A stretch of DNA of 50,581 bases from contig JBGTLA010000022.1 in assembly GCA_041744375.1 (NCBI GenBank), positions 1-50,581 on the forward strand, read 5' to 3'. Positions 17,206 to 26,743 of this stretch are shown piece by piece (position 1 is the first letter of the stretch; each line of letters starts with the position of its first letter). The notes beneath the pieces were generated by a model. That model was given only the letters and a program-made list of their open reading frames with translations, had not been told where the DNA came from and did not search any database. Source of the stretch: JBGTLA01 sp041744375 (GTDB lineage: Bacteria > Actinomycetota > Acidimicrobiia > Spongiisociales > ZC4RG35). The position numbers and the translations under genes were made by a program.

Positions 17206-18120
17206 ATGGAAAGCGTCATCTCGATCACCGGGCTCGTGAAGACCTTCGGGCGCACACGCGCCTTGGACGGGCTCGACCTCGAGGTCACGAAAGGAGAGGT
17301 TCACGGCTTCCTCGGTCCCAATGGTGCCGGCAAGACGACAGCGATCCGGATCATGTTGGGGCTTCTGCGGGCCGATTCCGGGACCGTGGAGGTTCTCGGT
17401 GGTGATCCGTGGCACGACGCCACCGAGCTTCACCGTCGCTTGGCGTACGTGCCCGGCGAGGTGATGTTGTGGCCGCACCTGACCGGCGGCGAGGTCATCG
17501 ACCTGCTGGGGAGGATGCGCGGCGGCCTCGACCCACGGCGGCGGGCGAGCCTCATCGATCGGTTCGACCTCGATCCCACCAAGCGGGGGAGGACCTATTC
17601 GAAGGGCAACCGCCAGAAGGTGGCACTCATCGCCGCATTGGCCTCGGATGTTGAGCTGCTGCTCCTGGACGAGCCTACGGCCGGGCTCGACCCCCTCATG
17701 GAGGCGGTCTTTCGCGACCGCATTAATGAGGAGCGCGAGAACGGGCGGACGGTGTTGCTGTCGAGCCATCTACTGGCTGAGGTCGAGGCGCTGTGTGAAC
17801 GCATCAGCATCATCCGACACGGCCAGATCGTCGAAAGCGGAACGCTGGGCGAGCTCCGCCACCTCACCCGCACGTCCATCGACGTAGAGCTTTCCACGCC
17901 ACCTACAGGGTTCGCCGAACTCGCCGGCGTGCACGACCTCGAGATCATCGGCCGCCGTGTTCGCTGCCAGGTCGACGACGACGTCCTCGGCGGTGTGATG
18001 CGCCATCTCGCCCTCCTCGGGATTCGCTCTCTCGCCAGCCATCCGCCGACCCTGCAGGAGCTGTTCTTGCGCCATTACGAGGGGGAAGCGGACCGCGCGT
18101 GGGGTGAAGCCGGGAGGTGA
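17206..18120 (+). CDS. ABC transporter ATP-binding protein (drug-exporter type)
   Basis: 304 aa. Walker A GPNGAGKT (37-44), the signature motif SKGNRQKV (132-139, a known variant of LSGGQ), Walker B LLLLDEPTAGLDP (151-163) and the switch His in SSHLLAEVE are all present. The C-terminal 70 residues are the accessory domain common in DrrA/TnrB-type exporters. It pairs with the permease downstream (GTGA overlap, 18117-18120). Together they should form an ABC-2 efflux pump of the tetronasin or daunorubicin resistance type; the substrate is unknown. Confidence 0.92.
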   Translation: MESVISITGLVKTFGRTRALDGLDLEVTKGEVHGFLGPNGAGKTTAIRIMLGLLRADSGTVEVLGGDPWHDATELHRRLAYVPGEVMLWPHLTGGEVIDLLGRMRGGLDPRRRASLIDRFDLDPTKRGRTYSKGNRQKVALIAALASDVELLLLDEPTAGLDPLMEAVFRDRINEERENGRTVLLSSHLLAEVEALCERISIIRHGQIVESGTLGELRHLTRTSIDVELSTPPTGFAELAGVHDLEIIGRRVRCQVDDDVLGGVMRHLALLGIRSLASHPPTLQELFLRHYEGEADRAWGEAGR

Positions 18121-19709
18121 CGTCGTTCATCGGCACTTGGGCTCTGGTGCGGATGGCGCTGCGACGCGACCGGATCAGGCTCCCGATCTGGATCGTGACC
18201 ATCGCCGCGATGGTCGTCGTGGTGGCGGTCACCCTCGACGACCTGTACCCGAGCGTTCAAGCGCGAGTGGCCATAGCCTCCACAGTTGCGGCCAACCCAG
18301 CACTGCGGTCGATCCTGGGCCCGATCTTCGACCCGACCAGTGTCGGCGGTCTCGTCGCCTGGCGCATGAGCTTCGCAGCCATGGTACTCGTGCCATTGAT
18401 GGCGCTGCTCACCGTCGTCCGCCACACCCGCGCGGAGGAGGAAGTCGGTCGATTGGAGCTGCTCGGCTCCACCGTCTTGGGTCGACGCGCCCCGCTGACG
18501 GCGGCTCTCATCGTCGCCTGCGGAGCGAGCGTCGCCATCGGCGTCGCGGTCGGTTCCAGCCTCGCTCTCTACGGCGAGGATCTGGCCGGCTCTGTCGCTC
18601 TCGGCTTGTCTTACGCACTGGCGGGCTGCGTGTTCGCGGCCGTGGCCGCGGTGGCAGTCCAGTTGTCCGGCAGCGGACGCGGCGCCACCGGGTTGGCGGT
18701 GGGCTTCCTGGGTGTTTCCTATCTCCTGCGTAGCATCGGGGACGCCACCACCGGGTCCGCCCTGACCTGGGCCTCACCCCTGGGCTGGGTCCTCGAGATC
18801 AGGGCGTACGCACAAGAACGGTGGTGGGTCGCCGGGCTCCTTTTCATCTTCGTCCTCGTTCTCACCCTCGCCGCCTATCTGCTGGTGGAGCGACGCGACC
18901 ACGGCGCCGGGTTATTGCCGTCCCGCCCCGGCGAACCAGAGGCGTCGAGGTGGCTGAGCGGACCATGGGGACTCGCCTGGCGGCTCCACCGCACCCAGAT
19001 CCTCGGCTGGACGGTGGGTTTGTTCGCTCTCGGCGCGATGTACGGCGGAGTCGCCGACGGGGTCGGCGCGGTGCTGAGCGAGACCCCCGAGCTCGAGGAG
19101 ATCTTCCGCCAGATCGGAGGCGAGCAACCGCTCATCGACGCTTTCTTCGCCACCACCATGGCCATCGCCGGGTTGATAACCGCCGGCTATGTGATCGGGG
19201 CAACGTTGCGTCTCCGTGCCGAGGAGACCGGTCTGCGGGCGGAACATGTGCTGGCCACGGCTGTTGCCCGGACACCCTGGGCGCTCAGCCATGTCGGCGT
19301 GGCACTGGCCGGGGCGGTGGTGCTGCTCCTCTCCACCGGCGTCGGTGCCGGCCTCACCCACGGGGCCAGGGTCGGCGACATCGCCGGGCAGGTTCCCACC
19401 CTCGTCGGCGCCGCGTTCGTGCAACTTCCCGCCGTTCTCGTGCTGGCCGGCCTCACCCTGGCTCTCATCGGTCTGGCACCGCAGATGACAGGGACTGCCT
19501 GGGTCGCGCTGGTGGCATTCCTCCTGCTCGGGCAGCTCGGGGCGTTGCTCCAGCTCGACCAGTGGTTGATGAACCTCTCTCCGTTCACCCACCTTCCTAC
19601 CGTTCCCGGAGAGCAGGTGAGAGCTGAGCCACTGGTGGCACTCGTCGGCATGGCGCTGGCGTTGGGCTCGGCCGGCCTCGTCGGATTGCGCCACCGCGAT
19701 GTGGGATGA
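18117..19709 (+). CDS. ABC-2 type exporter permease (tetronasin-resistance-like, fused double permease)
   Basis: 530 aa from GTG at 18117, overlapping the ATPase stop. Two repeated halves, each with about six hydrophobic segments, can be seen: the first starts near FIGTWALVRMALRRDRIRLPIW and the second near WGLAWRLHRTQILGWTVG. RHTRAEEEVGRLELLGSTVLGRRAP and LRLRAEETGLRAEHVLATAVART are matching cytoplasmic motifs in the halves, as in TnrB3-like permeases. This is a membrane export channel for the ATPase encoded upstream. Confidence 0.9.
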   Translation: MTSFIGTWALVRMALRRDRIRLPIWIVTIAAMVVVVAVTLDDLYPSVQARVAIASTVAANPALRSILGPIFDPTSVGGLVAWRMSFAAMVLVPLMALLTVVRHTRAEEEVGRLELLGSTVLGRRAPLTAALIVACGASVAIGVAVGSSLALYGEDLAGSVALGLSYALAGCVFAAVAAVAVQLSGSGRGATGLAVGFLGVSYLLRSIGDATTGSALTWASPLGWVLEIRAYAQERWWVAGLLFIFVLVLTLAAYLLVERRDHGAGLLPSRPGEPEASRWLSGPWGLAWRLHRTQILGWTVGLFALGAMYGGVADGVGAVLSETPELEEIFRQIGGEQPLIDAFFATTMAIAGLITAGYVIGATLRLRAEETGLRAEHVLATAVARTPWALSHVGVALAGAVVLLLSTGVGAGLTHGARVGDIAGQVPTLVGAAFVQLPAVLVLAGLTLALIGLAPQMTGTAWVALVAFLLLGQLGALLQLDQWLMNLSPFTHLPTVPGEQVRAEPLVALVGMALALGSAGLVGLRHRDVG

Positions 19710-19830
19710 CGTAGGACAGGGCTGAACCAATCGTTCCAGCCATCCACGACAGTCCGCCTACCCAGGCACTGTGACCCGCTGATGACAGGGCTTCCACTGT
19801 TGTTTCGCAACGTCCCAGACAACGCCTGGA

Positions 19831-19974
19831 GTGACCGACCTGACCCCGGCGCAGATGAGGAGCGCCATCGTTTGGGATAGAGACGCCGGCGGCGAGTCCG
19901 TGCTGCTGTTCGCCGTCAGCGAGGCCCGACCTCAATACGAGCCTCTCGGCTTCATCGAGATGGGAGGCAGGTGA
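19831..19974 (+). pseudogene. Possible C-terminal remnant of a GNAT acetyltransferase
   Basis: A 47-codon frame ends RDAGGESVLLFAVSEARPQYEPLGFIEMGGR. The last part resembles the final helix and strand of GNAT acetyltransferases (x-x-Y-x-x-x-GF). No acetyl-CoA-binding loop or N-terminal part is present upstream. I read this as a fragment left by deletion, with low confidence. The rest of the 19710-20122 gap holds nothing I recognise. Confidence 0.3.
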
Positions 19975-20122
19975 TTCGCCACCGAGACCAATGGTGACGA
20001 GCAAACTCCGTCGATGTGGTGGAATCCCCCAGTCGGCAACCCAACAGGCGAGGCTCGATGACATGCATCCGGGATCGCGGCCACGGTCAGGGTCGCGCAG
20101 ACCTTTCAAGTCCGAGTGCGCG

Positions 20123-22831
20123 ATGACCGGCGCACCCACCCAAACCGGCCCATGGTGGGTTCAGGATGCAGCCGACGTCCTGACCGAGTTGGCCACCGAT
20201 CTCGAGGGGGGCCTCTCGAGCACGGAAGCCGCTGCGCGGGCAACCGAGTTTGGGCCGAACGAGCTCGAAGAGGAGCCGAGCACGCCGGGCTGGCTCATGT
20301 TCCTTCGCCAGTTCGCCAACACCATGATCGTGGTACTTCTCATCGCTGCCGCCATCACGGTCGTGGTGGGGGATCTCAAAGACGCCATCGTCATCACCGC
20401 CATCGTGATCCTGAATGCTGCCATCGGCTTCGCCCAGGAGTACCGGGCGGAGAAAGCCATGGCTGCGCTCCGTTCTATGGCCGCTCCGACCGCCCGGGTC
20501 ATTCGCGATGGCCAAGAGGCGACCCTTGTGGCCGCCGATGTCGTACCCGGCGACATCGTGGTGCTCGAAGCCGGTGATGTCGTACCCGCCGATGCCCGGC
20601 TGATCGAGTGCCCCAATCTGAAGGTCAACGAATCCGCCCTCACCGGTGAGTCGCAACCAGTGGAGAAGTCGCCTGAGCCCCTCGAAGAGGCCGCAGGCCA
20701 CATGCTGGCGGAACGGCCCAATATGGTGTTCAAGGGCACCGCGGTCGTGTACGGCCGAGCCTCGGCCGTGGTGGTGGCCACCGGCATGGCCACGGCGCTG
20801 GGCGAGATAGCGGGATTGCTCCAGGCCCACCACTCACCGCCCACACCCTTGCAGAAACGCCTGGCAGTTCTGGGGCGATGGTTGGCGGCGGCCGCCCTGA
20901 TCGTGTGCGTTCTGGTCTTCACCCTGGGTGTCGCCCGGGGAGTGGACCCTGCCTTGATGTTCCTCACCGCGGTGAGCCTGGCGGTGGCCGCCATCCCCGA
21001 GGCCCTGCCCGCCGTGGTCACGATTGCTTTGGCGCTGGGTGCTCAGCGAATGGTGAGACGTGGAGCCCTGATACGGAAACTGCCGGCGGTGGAGACACTG
21101 GGCTCGGTGACGGTGATCTGCAGCGACAAGACCGGAACCCTCACGCAGGGTCGCATGTTGGTCGAGCGGGCGTGGACCCTCGACGGGGAAGTGGTTGTTT
21201 CCGGTGACGGCTACGAACCGGTAGGCGGGATCGAGGGTGAGGACCACGCGGTGAGCATCGAGCCGGGTGACGCCTTCGGCCGCCTGATCCGGGTGGCGGT
21301 ATTGTGCAACGACGCCGTACTGGTCGCGCCCGGAGGCGACGGCGAGGCGTGGACGGTGGCTGGTGACCCCACCGAGGGGGCGCTGCTGGCACTGGGGGGC
21401 AAAGCCGGCCTCGAGCACCACCGCTATCAGCGGACACATCCTCGAACGGCTGAGATCCCTTTCGACTCGGGCCGCAAGCTCATGAGCACTATCCATCGGC
21501 GGCGAGAAGGACGCGACCGTATCGTCGCCACCAAAGGGGCACTGGAGTCGGTGTTGCCGCTTGTGGCTCATGTCGCCCAGCAGGGGGGAGACATCCCCCT
21601 TACCGAGGAGATCGCTGAGCGCGTGCTCGCCCTCGCCGAGCGATATGCCGCCGACGGCTACCGGGTCCTGGCGTTGGCCGGACGACGGGATGAGGCCGCG
21701 GCCGACACACTTGACCACCAGGCCGAACGCGAACTCACCCTCTACGGCCTGGTGGCGATGGCCGACCCTCCCCGTCCCGAGTCAGCCGCAGCAGTGGAGG
21801 CGTGTCGCGCGGCGGGCATCATCCCCGTGATGATCACCGGGGATCACCCGGCCACAGCCGAGGCGATCGCCACCCGGCTCGGCATCGCCGACGGCCGGCG
21901 CATAGTCACCGGGCGCTCTCTTGCCGAGGCGGGCGATCTCTTGGCCGACGAGGTCGACTCGATAGGCGTGTATGCCCGCACCACGCCAGAACAGAAGCTC
22001 GACATCGTGCACGCCCTGAAGGCACAGGGCCACGTCGTGGCCATGACCGGTGACGGTGTCAACGACGCCCCTGCCCTGCGATCGGCCGACATCGGGGTGG
22101 CGATGGGCATCAGTGGCACCGAAGTGGCCAAGGAAGCGGCCGCCATGGTGCTGACCGACGACAACTTCTCCACCATCGTGGCCGCCGTCGCCGAGGGTCG
22201 CCGCATCTACGACAACATCCGCCGTTTCGTGCGCTACACGCTCACCTCGAACTCGGGCGAGATCTGGGTGATGCTCCTGGGACCGTTTTTCGGCCTGCCT
22301 CTGCCCCTACTCCCCGTCCAGATCCTGTGGATCAACCTCGTCACCGACGGTTTCCCCGGGTTGGCTCTCGGGGTGGAACAGGCCGAAAAGGACACGATGC
22401 AACGGCCCCCTCGCCCCCCGACCGAGAACGTCTTCGCCCGCGGTCTGTGGCAGCACGTGCTGGTAGTGGGATTGCTCATGGGAGCCATCCCTCTGGCCCT
22501 CGGCATCTGGGGAAGCGCGACCGACCGTCCGTGGCAGACGATGGTGTTCACGTCGCTGGCGCTGTCACAACTCGGACACGCCTTGGCTGTGCGATCGGAA
22601 ACAGAATCGCTCAGACACCTCGGGATCATGTCGAATCGCCCACTCCTCGCCGCAGTGGTGTTGACCGCCGTACTCCAGCTTGTCGTCGTCTACTGGGAGC
22701 CGGCACGGGCCCTGCTCGACACTGAAGCGCTGTCGCTCTCCGAGTTGGGAGTGGTGCTGTTGGCCTCGACCGGGGTGTTCTGGGCGGTGGAGATCGAGAA
22801 GGCATTTCGTCGACGAATGCGACCACAGTAG
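20123..22831 (+). CDS. P-type cation-transporting ATPase (P2 type, Ca2+-ATPase-like)
   Basis: 902 aa from ATG at 20123 (MTGAPTQTGPWWVQDAADVL), the usual start for this family; the frame is open upstream to 19991. Seen: the cation-ATPase N-terminal domain, TGES at 174-177 (actuator), PEALPAVVTIALALG in M4, the phosphorylated Asp335 in SDKTGTLT, MITGDHPATAEA, TGDGVNDAPAL from 642, and the C-terminal LPVQILWINLVTDGFPGLALG. The layout is that of SERCA-like P2A pumps, which export Ca2+ or a related cation using ATP. PEALP instead of PEGLP in M4 is a common bacterial variant. It is convergent with the PLP decarboxylase. Confidence 0.92.
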   Translation: MTGAPTQTGPWWVQDAADVLTELATDLEGGLSSTEAAARATEFGPNELEEEPSTPGWLMFLRQFANTMIVVLLIAAAITVVVGDLKDAIVITAIVILNAAIGFAQEYRAEKAMAALRSMAAPTARVIRDGQEATLVAADVVPGDIVVLEAGDVVPADARLIECPNLKVNESALTGESQPVEKSPEPLEEAAGHMLAERPNMVFKGTAVVYGRASAVVVATGMATALGEIAGLLQAHHSPPTPLQKRLAVLGRWLAAAALIVCVLVFTLGVARGVDPALMFLTAVSLAVAAIPEALPAVVTIALALGAQRMVRRGALIRKLPAVETLGSVTVICSDKTGTLTQGRMLVERAWTLDGEVVVSGDGYEPVGGIEGEDHAVSIEPGDAFGRLIRVAVLCNDAVLVAPGGDGEAWTVAGDPTEGALLALGGKAGLEHHRYQRTHPRTAEIPFDSGRKLMSTIHRRREGRDRIVATKGALESVLPLVAHVAQQGGDIPLTEEIAERVLALAERYAADGYRVLALAGRRDEAAADTLDHQAERELTLYGLVAMADPPRPESAAAVEACRAAGIIPVMITGDHPATAEAIATRLGIADGRRIVTGRSLAEAGDLLADEVDSIGVYARTTPEQKLDIVHALKAQGHVVAMTGDGVNDAPALRSADIGVAMGISGTEVAKEAAAMVLTDDNFSTIVAAVAEGRRIYDNIRRFVRYTLTSNSGEIWVMLLGPFFGLPLPLLPVQILWINLVTDGFPGLALGVEQAEKDTMQRPPRPPTENVFARGLWQHVLVVGLLMGAIPLALGIWGSATDRPWQTMVFTSLALSQLGHALAVRSETESLRHLGIMSNRPLLAAVVLTAVLQLVVVYWEPARALLDTEALSLSELGVVLLASTGVFWAVEIEKAFRRRMRPQ

Positions 22832-23019
22832 GTCGTCCCTCCATGGAGGTCTCCCCCGCCGAGCAGGCTGTCATCCCTCAGGCGCCCTTGGTCCGTCGGT
22901 GTTGTGGGCCTGGGGCTCAGCAGGCCACCAGCCCGACAACGTCGCTACGGCGACGATGGCGGAACTCACATCGGCTCATCGCCCTCAGCGGCGCGCGCCG
23001 ATTGACCTCGCGCAGACAG

Positions 23020-24408
23020 TCACACACCTCCAGAGTGCCTGGCCGCCGCCAAGGCGGCGAGGCAGCGGTCGATGTCGGCCTCAGTCGTTGACCAGTTCGA
23101 GACCGAGATGCGGAGCAGTCGCTCGCCGCGCCAGGTGGTGGCACCCAGCCAACAGACGCCGTCCTGTTGGATCCGATGTTCCACCGCATCGGTGAGCTCG
23201 GCGCCGCCCACCCGGACCAGCACCTGATTGAGAACGACATCGTTGACCACTTCGAAGCCGTCCATCTGGTCGACGCCGCAGGCGAATCGGCGGGCCAGCC
23301 GACAGCACCCGTCGACCAGGTCGGCGATTCCGGTTCGGCCCAGCGAGCGAATCGCAGCCCAAGTGGCGAAGCCACGGGCACGTCGCGAGGACTCCGGCAC
23401 GAAGTCCCCCCCGCCAAAGACCCGCCCCGCCACCTGCCCGGTCAGGTAGGCAGCCGTGTAGGCCATGGCAGTGGCATGCACATCGGGATGGGCGCAGAAG
23501 GCGTAGCCGGAGTCATAGGGCACGTTCAGCCACTTGTGACCGTCGCAGGCCCACGAGTCGGCCAACTCGATGCCCGCCACCAAATGGGCGGTTCTCGGAC
23601 TGGCGGCCGCCCACAACCCAAAGGCGCCGTCCACATGCAACCACGCCCCGACAGAACGAGCCGCCGCGCTGATTGCAGCTAGATCGTCGAAGGCGCCGGT
23701 GTTGACGTTCCCTGCCTGAGCGCACACGATCGTCGGCCCGTCCGGGAGGGCTGCGAGAGCTGCCACCAGCTCGCCGTTGTCCATAGAGCCGTCGGGCCCC
23801 GCCGGCACCTCGACCAGCGAGACTTCACCCAACCCGAGCAGCCGCAAGGCGCGATCGATGGTGGCGTGCCTCTCGGCGCCGGCAACCACTCGAACCGAGG
23901 GAGCACCGCCCAGGCCGTCGCGCCCCACGTCCCAGCCGTGATCCGCCAGGACCTGCCAGCGGGCAGCCGCCAACCCAACCGTGTTAGCCGCTTGACCGCC
24001 GGTGACAAAGCCGACCGACGCCGACGCCGGGATATGGAGCAGCTCCTTCAACCACTCTCCCGCGAGGTCCTCGAATGCCAGCGCAGCAGGCGAGGTGGCC
24101 TCATTGAAGGCGACCTGATCCCACCCGGTAGTGACCAGGTCGGCGATCAGGGCTGCGTCGAGGGAGCCTCCGACCACGAATCCGAAATAGCGAGGACCGG
24201 CCGAGGACATCAAGCCGGGCTCTGCCCCCGACACCAACTCTTCGAGGACGGCGTCCAAGGGACGGCCCTCCTCGGCCAACTCGGAATCGATCGTGGCTCG
24301 GACCCACTCGCGACCGGCCGGCGGCCCCACCCTCAGCTCGGGCAGCGCTTCCCGGTAGGTGGCGATGACATCGGCCGTCTCATGCAAGACCCGGCGAAGA
24401 TCGTCCAT
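23020..24408 (-). CDS. PLP-dependent decarboxylase (aromatic amino acid / glutamate decarboxylase group)
   Basis: 462 aa. The Schiff-base Lys292 is in CDGHKWLNVPYDSG, the ring-stacking His181 in GAERHATIDRAL, and the PLP-pyridine Asp260 in WLHVDGAFGLW. GFVTGGQAANTVGLAAAR is the phosphate-binding segment. This is the group II decarboxylase family that converts amino acids to amines or acts as an amine-forming aldehyde synthase. The substrate cannot be determined. No transporter for the product is directly adjacent. Confidence 0.9.
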   Translation of the reverse strand: MDDLRRVLHETADVIATYREALPELRVGPPAGREWVRATIDSELAEEGRPLDAVLEELVSGAEPGLMSSAGPRYFGFVVGGSLDAALIADLVTTGWDQVAFNEATSPAALAFEDLAGEWLKELLHIPASASVGFVTGGQAANTVGLAAARWQVLADHGWDVGRDGLGGAPSVRVVAGAERHATIDRALRLLGLGEVSLVEVPAGPDGSMDNGELVAALAALPDGPTIVCAQAGNVNTGAFDDLAAISAAARSVGAWLHVDGAFGLWAAASPRTAHLVAGIELADSWACDGHKWLNVPYDSGYAFCAHPDVHATAMAYTAAYLTGQVAGRVFGGGDFVPESSRRARGFATWAAIRSLGRTGIADLVDGCCRLARRFACGVDQMDGFEVVNDVVLNQVLVRVGGAELTDAVEHRIQQDGVCWLGATTWRGERLLRISVSNWSTTEADIDRCLAALAAARHSGGV

Positions 24409-24512
24409 CGGAAGATGCTACGCGCCTCAAGAGGTCGACCCGCTCAATAGCGCCATGCGAAGTCCAACCGGGACGCCCCCACCGACACCGGCGCCCGGGC
24501 CTCCTGGCCGGG

Positions 24513-25007
24513 TCAGTATGCCTCGACGGGCGCCCGGTCGCGTGGACGGGCACCGATGCGGTGGGCGGAGGTGGACGCCTTCGAAAGGGGGCGGTGGCAG
24601 CCGGCTCCGGCGAGACCGAAGCGGGGCATGTTCCCGTAGATCGCCTCGTACTCCCCCGCCGCCACCTTGTAGGTCTCATGCCAGACTCCGACATCACCCG
24701 AGTCCCGTATCAGGCGGTTGAAGTCCCGCCACGCCGGCAGGTGCGACCACTCCGGGGAACGGGCGAAACGCTCCAGATGCTCGAACGACCGCCAATACTG
24801 AACCGAGAGAGTGGTCCGCCCGCCCCAGTTCTGGATGTGGAGACAGCCGATTTCGGGGTGATGGGCGATTTCTTGTTGCATCCGGGTCATGGCCCTCGCC
24901 ACCGGCAGCCACTGGCGAAACCTCCACCAGCGATTGATCCGGGCTCCGATGAGGAACACCACGAAATCGCCCTCGATGGTGGCCGTATGTCGCCCGGTAT
25001 GAATCAT
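24513..25007 (-). CDS. DUF4188-domain (monooxygenase-like) protein
   Basis: 164 aa. GDFVVFLIGARINRWWRFRQWLPVARAM, GCLHIQNWGGRTTLSVQYWRSFEHLERFAR, the WRDFNRLIRDSGDVGVWHETY region and EAIYGNMPRFGLA match DUF4188, a ferredoxin-like (ABM-type) fold sometimes labelled monooxygenase. The enzymatic role is unproven. The gene is divergent from a TetR regulator with 83 bp between starts. Two TetR-type operator candidates lie in this space, so it is probably repressed by that TetR. Confidence 0.82.
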   Translation of the reverse strand: MIHTGRHTATIEGDFVVFLIGARINRWWRFRQWLPVARAMTRMQQEIAHHPEIGCLHIQNWGGRTTLSVQYWRSFEHLERFARSPEWSHLPAWRDFNRLIRDSGDVGVWHETYKVAAGEYEAIYGNMPRFGLAGAGCHRPLSKASTSAHRIGARPRDRAPVEAY

Positions 25008-25031
25008 CTCGCACCTCGCATGCTCGCCTAT

Positions 25032-25046
25032 CTTGTCGGTGACAAG
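25032..25046. promoter_or_regulatory. TetR operator candidate O1
   Basis: Perfect inverted repeat CTTGTC-GGT-GACAAG (6-bp arms, 3-bp spacer) just upstream of the DUF4188 start and between divergent genes. It has the size and position of a TetR operator. Thirteen of 15 bases also occur in a second site at 25076. Confidence 0.6.
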
Positions 25047-25075
25047 TTGTTGGTGCCCGCACTATGCCGGATAAA

Positions 25076-25090
25076 CTTGTCGGAGTCAAG
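25076..25090. promoter_or_regulatory. TetR operator candidate O2 overlapping the regulator's ribosome site
   Basis: CTTGTCGGAGTCAAG, differing from O1 by two bases, ends directly before the ATG at 25091. The GGAG inside it is the likely Shine-Dalgarno with 5-bp spacing. Binding here would block the regulator's own expression. Confidence 0.5.
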
Positions 25091-25675
25091 ATGTTGACGA
25101 CGGATACCTACCACCACGGCAACTTGCGCCGCGCCCTCCTGGAGGAGGCGTCGGCAGTGCTCGAAGAGGCGGGGGCGGATGCCATCTCGATGCGAGACCT
25201 GGCGCGCCGCCTGGGCGTCTCCCACGCCGCCCCCGGCCATCACTTCGAGGGGCGCCAAGGATTACTGAGCGCGCTGGCGGCCGCCGGCTTCGAGAACCTC
25301 GCCGCCTCCCTGGAGGCAGCAATGGACGGACCCCCTGGGGAGTGGCAGACCAACACGGGCCGTGCCTATGTCCGCTTCGCTCTCGCCCACCCCCAACGCT
25401 ACCGCCTCATGTTCACCACCGGCATCACCTCCGGGGACTGCGAGGAGCACCTCGCCCACCAATCGAGCCGCGCCTATCTGGCGCTGCTGAAAGCGGTGTA
25501 TGGGGGGCTCCCCGACATCGATCCTGCCGACTACCGCCTCGCCGCCGGGGAGCTGCGGGCGTGGTCGGTGGTGCACGGGGCAGTCATGCTCTGGATCGAC
25601 GGCCAGCTCGAAACCGCCGCCACCGAGGCGCAGTTCCTCGCCCTCGTCGACGAAATGCTCTCGGAAATCGGATGA
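25091..25675 (+). CDS. TetR/AcrR-family transcriptional regulator
   Basis: 194 aa from ATG at 25091. I chose this start over 25064 because GGAG lies 5 bp upstream and because operator O2 would otherwise be coding. The N-terminal HTH reads YHHGNLRRALLEEASAVLEEAGADAISMRDLARRLGVSHAAPGHHF, the type with a TetR_C_13/WHG-like ligand domain that follows (AYVRFALAHPQRYRLMF). It is probably autoregulated and controls the divergent DUF4188 gene. The inducer is unknown. Confidence 0.9.
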   Translation: MLTTDTYHHGNLRRALLEEASAVLEEAGADAISMRDLARRLGVSHAAPGHHFEGRQGLLSALAAAGFENLAASLEAAMDGPPGEWQTNTGRAYVRFALAHPQRYRLMFTTGITSGDCEEHLAHQSSRAYLALLKAVYGGLPDIDPADYRLAAGELRAWSVVHGAVMLWIDGQLETAATEAQFLALVDEMLSEIG

Positions 25676-25787
25676 GGGGCTGGGAACCGTTCCTGTTCGA
25701 GGCTCTGGGCAGAGCGTTCTTCTGGTTACGAACCGAACGGGAGACGGCCGTACCAACTTCCCTGGCCGTGGTCGCACCAGTCGGCTG

Positions 25788-26561
25788 TCACGGTGCCGGC
25801 ATCTTCTCCATCATCTCGGCCACCAAGGGAGGCGGCGACCGGAAGTCCACGGCCCGGAACAGCACGCCATGGTCCACTCCCATGGCCTTTCCCTGAGCCC
25901 GTGTGATCTCGGTGAGCATCAACCGGGGCGGAGGATGGCCGGGGATGCCCGCCAGATACTGCCCATGGGCCTCGAGGGAGGCGATCCCCTTCTCCAGAGG
26001 ATCACCGGTGACGTCGACCCCATGAGTCGGTTTCGAATCGCCCGCGATCATTAACCAGCGCACCGAGTACGGCTCCAGCCCCTCGGCGACCAGTTCGGGG
26101 AACACCCAGCGGTTAGCTGAATCTCGGATCGCATCGAGGGTTGCCAAACCCACCACCCGGTGGTCAGCCTGGTTGAGCCCGGCGACGAAGTCCACCTCCC
26201 AGGTTCCGGCGATCACCGCATCCGGGCGGTATCGACGGATCGACCTGGCAATGTCACGGCGCATCCCCAGCGAATACTCCAGCACCCCGTCGGGGTAGTC
26301 CAAGAACTCCACGTCCGTCACCCCCACCCGCTCCGAGGCCCCGATCTGTTCGGCCACCCGCAGCTCCGCCGTCTCGTCCGGCGGAGAGGCGTCCATCCCC
26401 GCCTCCCCCCGGGTGAGGAGCAGATAGGCGACCTCGATCCCCCGGGAGGTCCAGGCGGCCACCGCCGATGACGTCCCATACTCGACGTCATCGGGGTGGG
26501 CCACCACACACAGGACACGGTTGATGGACTCTTCGGGTAGCGGTGGCAGGTGTTCGTTCAT
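25788..26561 (-). CDS. PIG-L-family (LmbE-like) deacetylase
   Basis: 257 aa. The zinc motif AHPDD (His22, Asp24, Asp25) is in VVAHPDDVEYGT, and the third zinc ligand is probably the His in NQADHRVVG. TRGEAGMD and RRYRPDAVIAGTWEVDF are also family features. Actinobacterial members deacetylate GlcNAc conjugates in mycothiol biosynthesis (MshB) or its detoxification (Mca). This protein is shorter than MshB, so it is a LmbE-like relative of unknown substrate. Confidence 0.9.
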   Translation of the reverse strand: MNEHLPPLPEESINRVLCVVAHPDDVEYGTSSAVAAWTSRGIEVAYLLLTRGEAGMDASPPDETAELRVAEQIGASERVGVTDVEFLDYPDGVLEYSLGMRRDIARSIRRYRPDAVIAGTWEVDFVAGLNQADHRVVGLATLDAIRDSANRWVFPELVAEGLEPYSVRWLMIAGDSKPTHGVDVTGDPLEKGIASLEAHGQYLAGIPGHPPPRLMLTEITRAQGKAMGVDHGVLFRAVDFRSPPPLVAEMMEKMPAP

Positions 26562-26743
26562 CGGCGAAGACTAGAGCCCGGTCTCGGGACCATGCCTCGA
26601 CACTCCCCCGCCCGACGTGCGTCGCGGTCAATTCACGGCCCGGTTGTTTCGACACCGTCGTGCCGGCAGACCTCCGCCTCGGCAGGGAGCGGAGCCCGAC
26701 TCGCACCAGGACAAAAGGGATTCGATCGGGCCCGTCGCTGGCT
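26562..26743. other. Non-coding stretch between PIG-L and the 32-codon ORF
   Basis: About 180 bp with no recognisable gene, palindrome or terminator. With the adjoining DNA up to 26910 it forms a 349-bp gap holding a small ORF and an operator candidate, listed separately. Confidence 0.5.

Noticed and set aside
22838..22849. Palindrome CCTCCATGGAGG after the P-type ATPase
   Set aside because: Twelve bases, no T tract and no regulator nearby; likely chance.
24494..24517. GC-rich hairpin at the DUF4188 stop as terminator
   Set aside because: Stem has a bulge, overlaps coding sequence and lacks a T tract.
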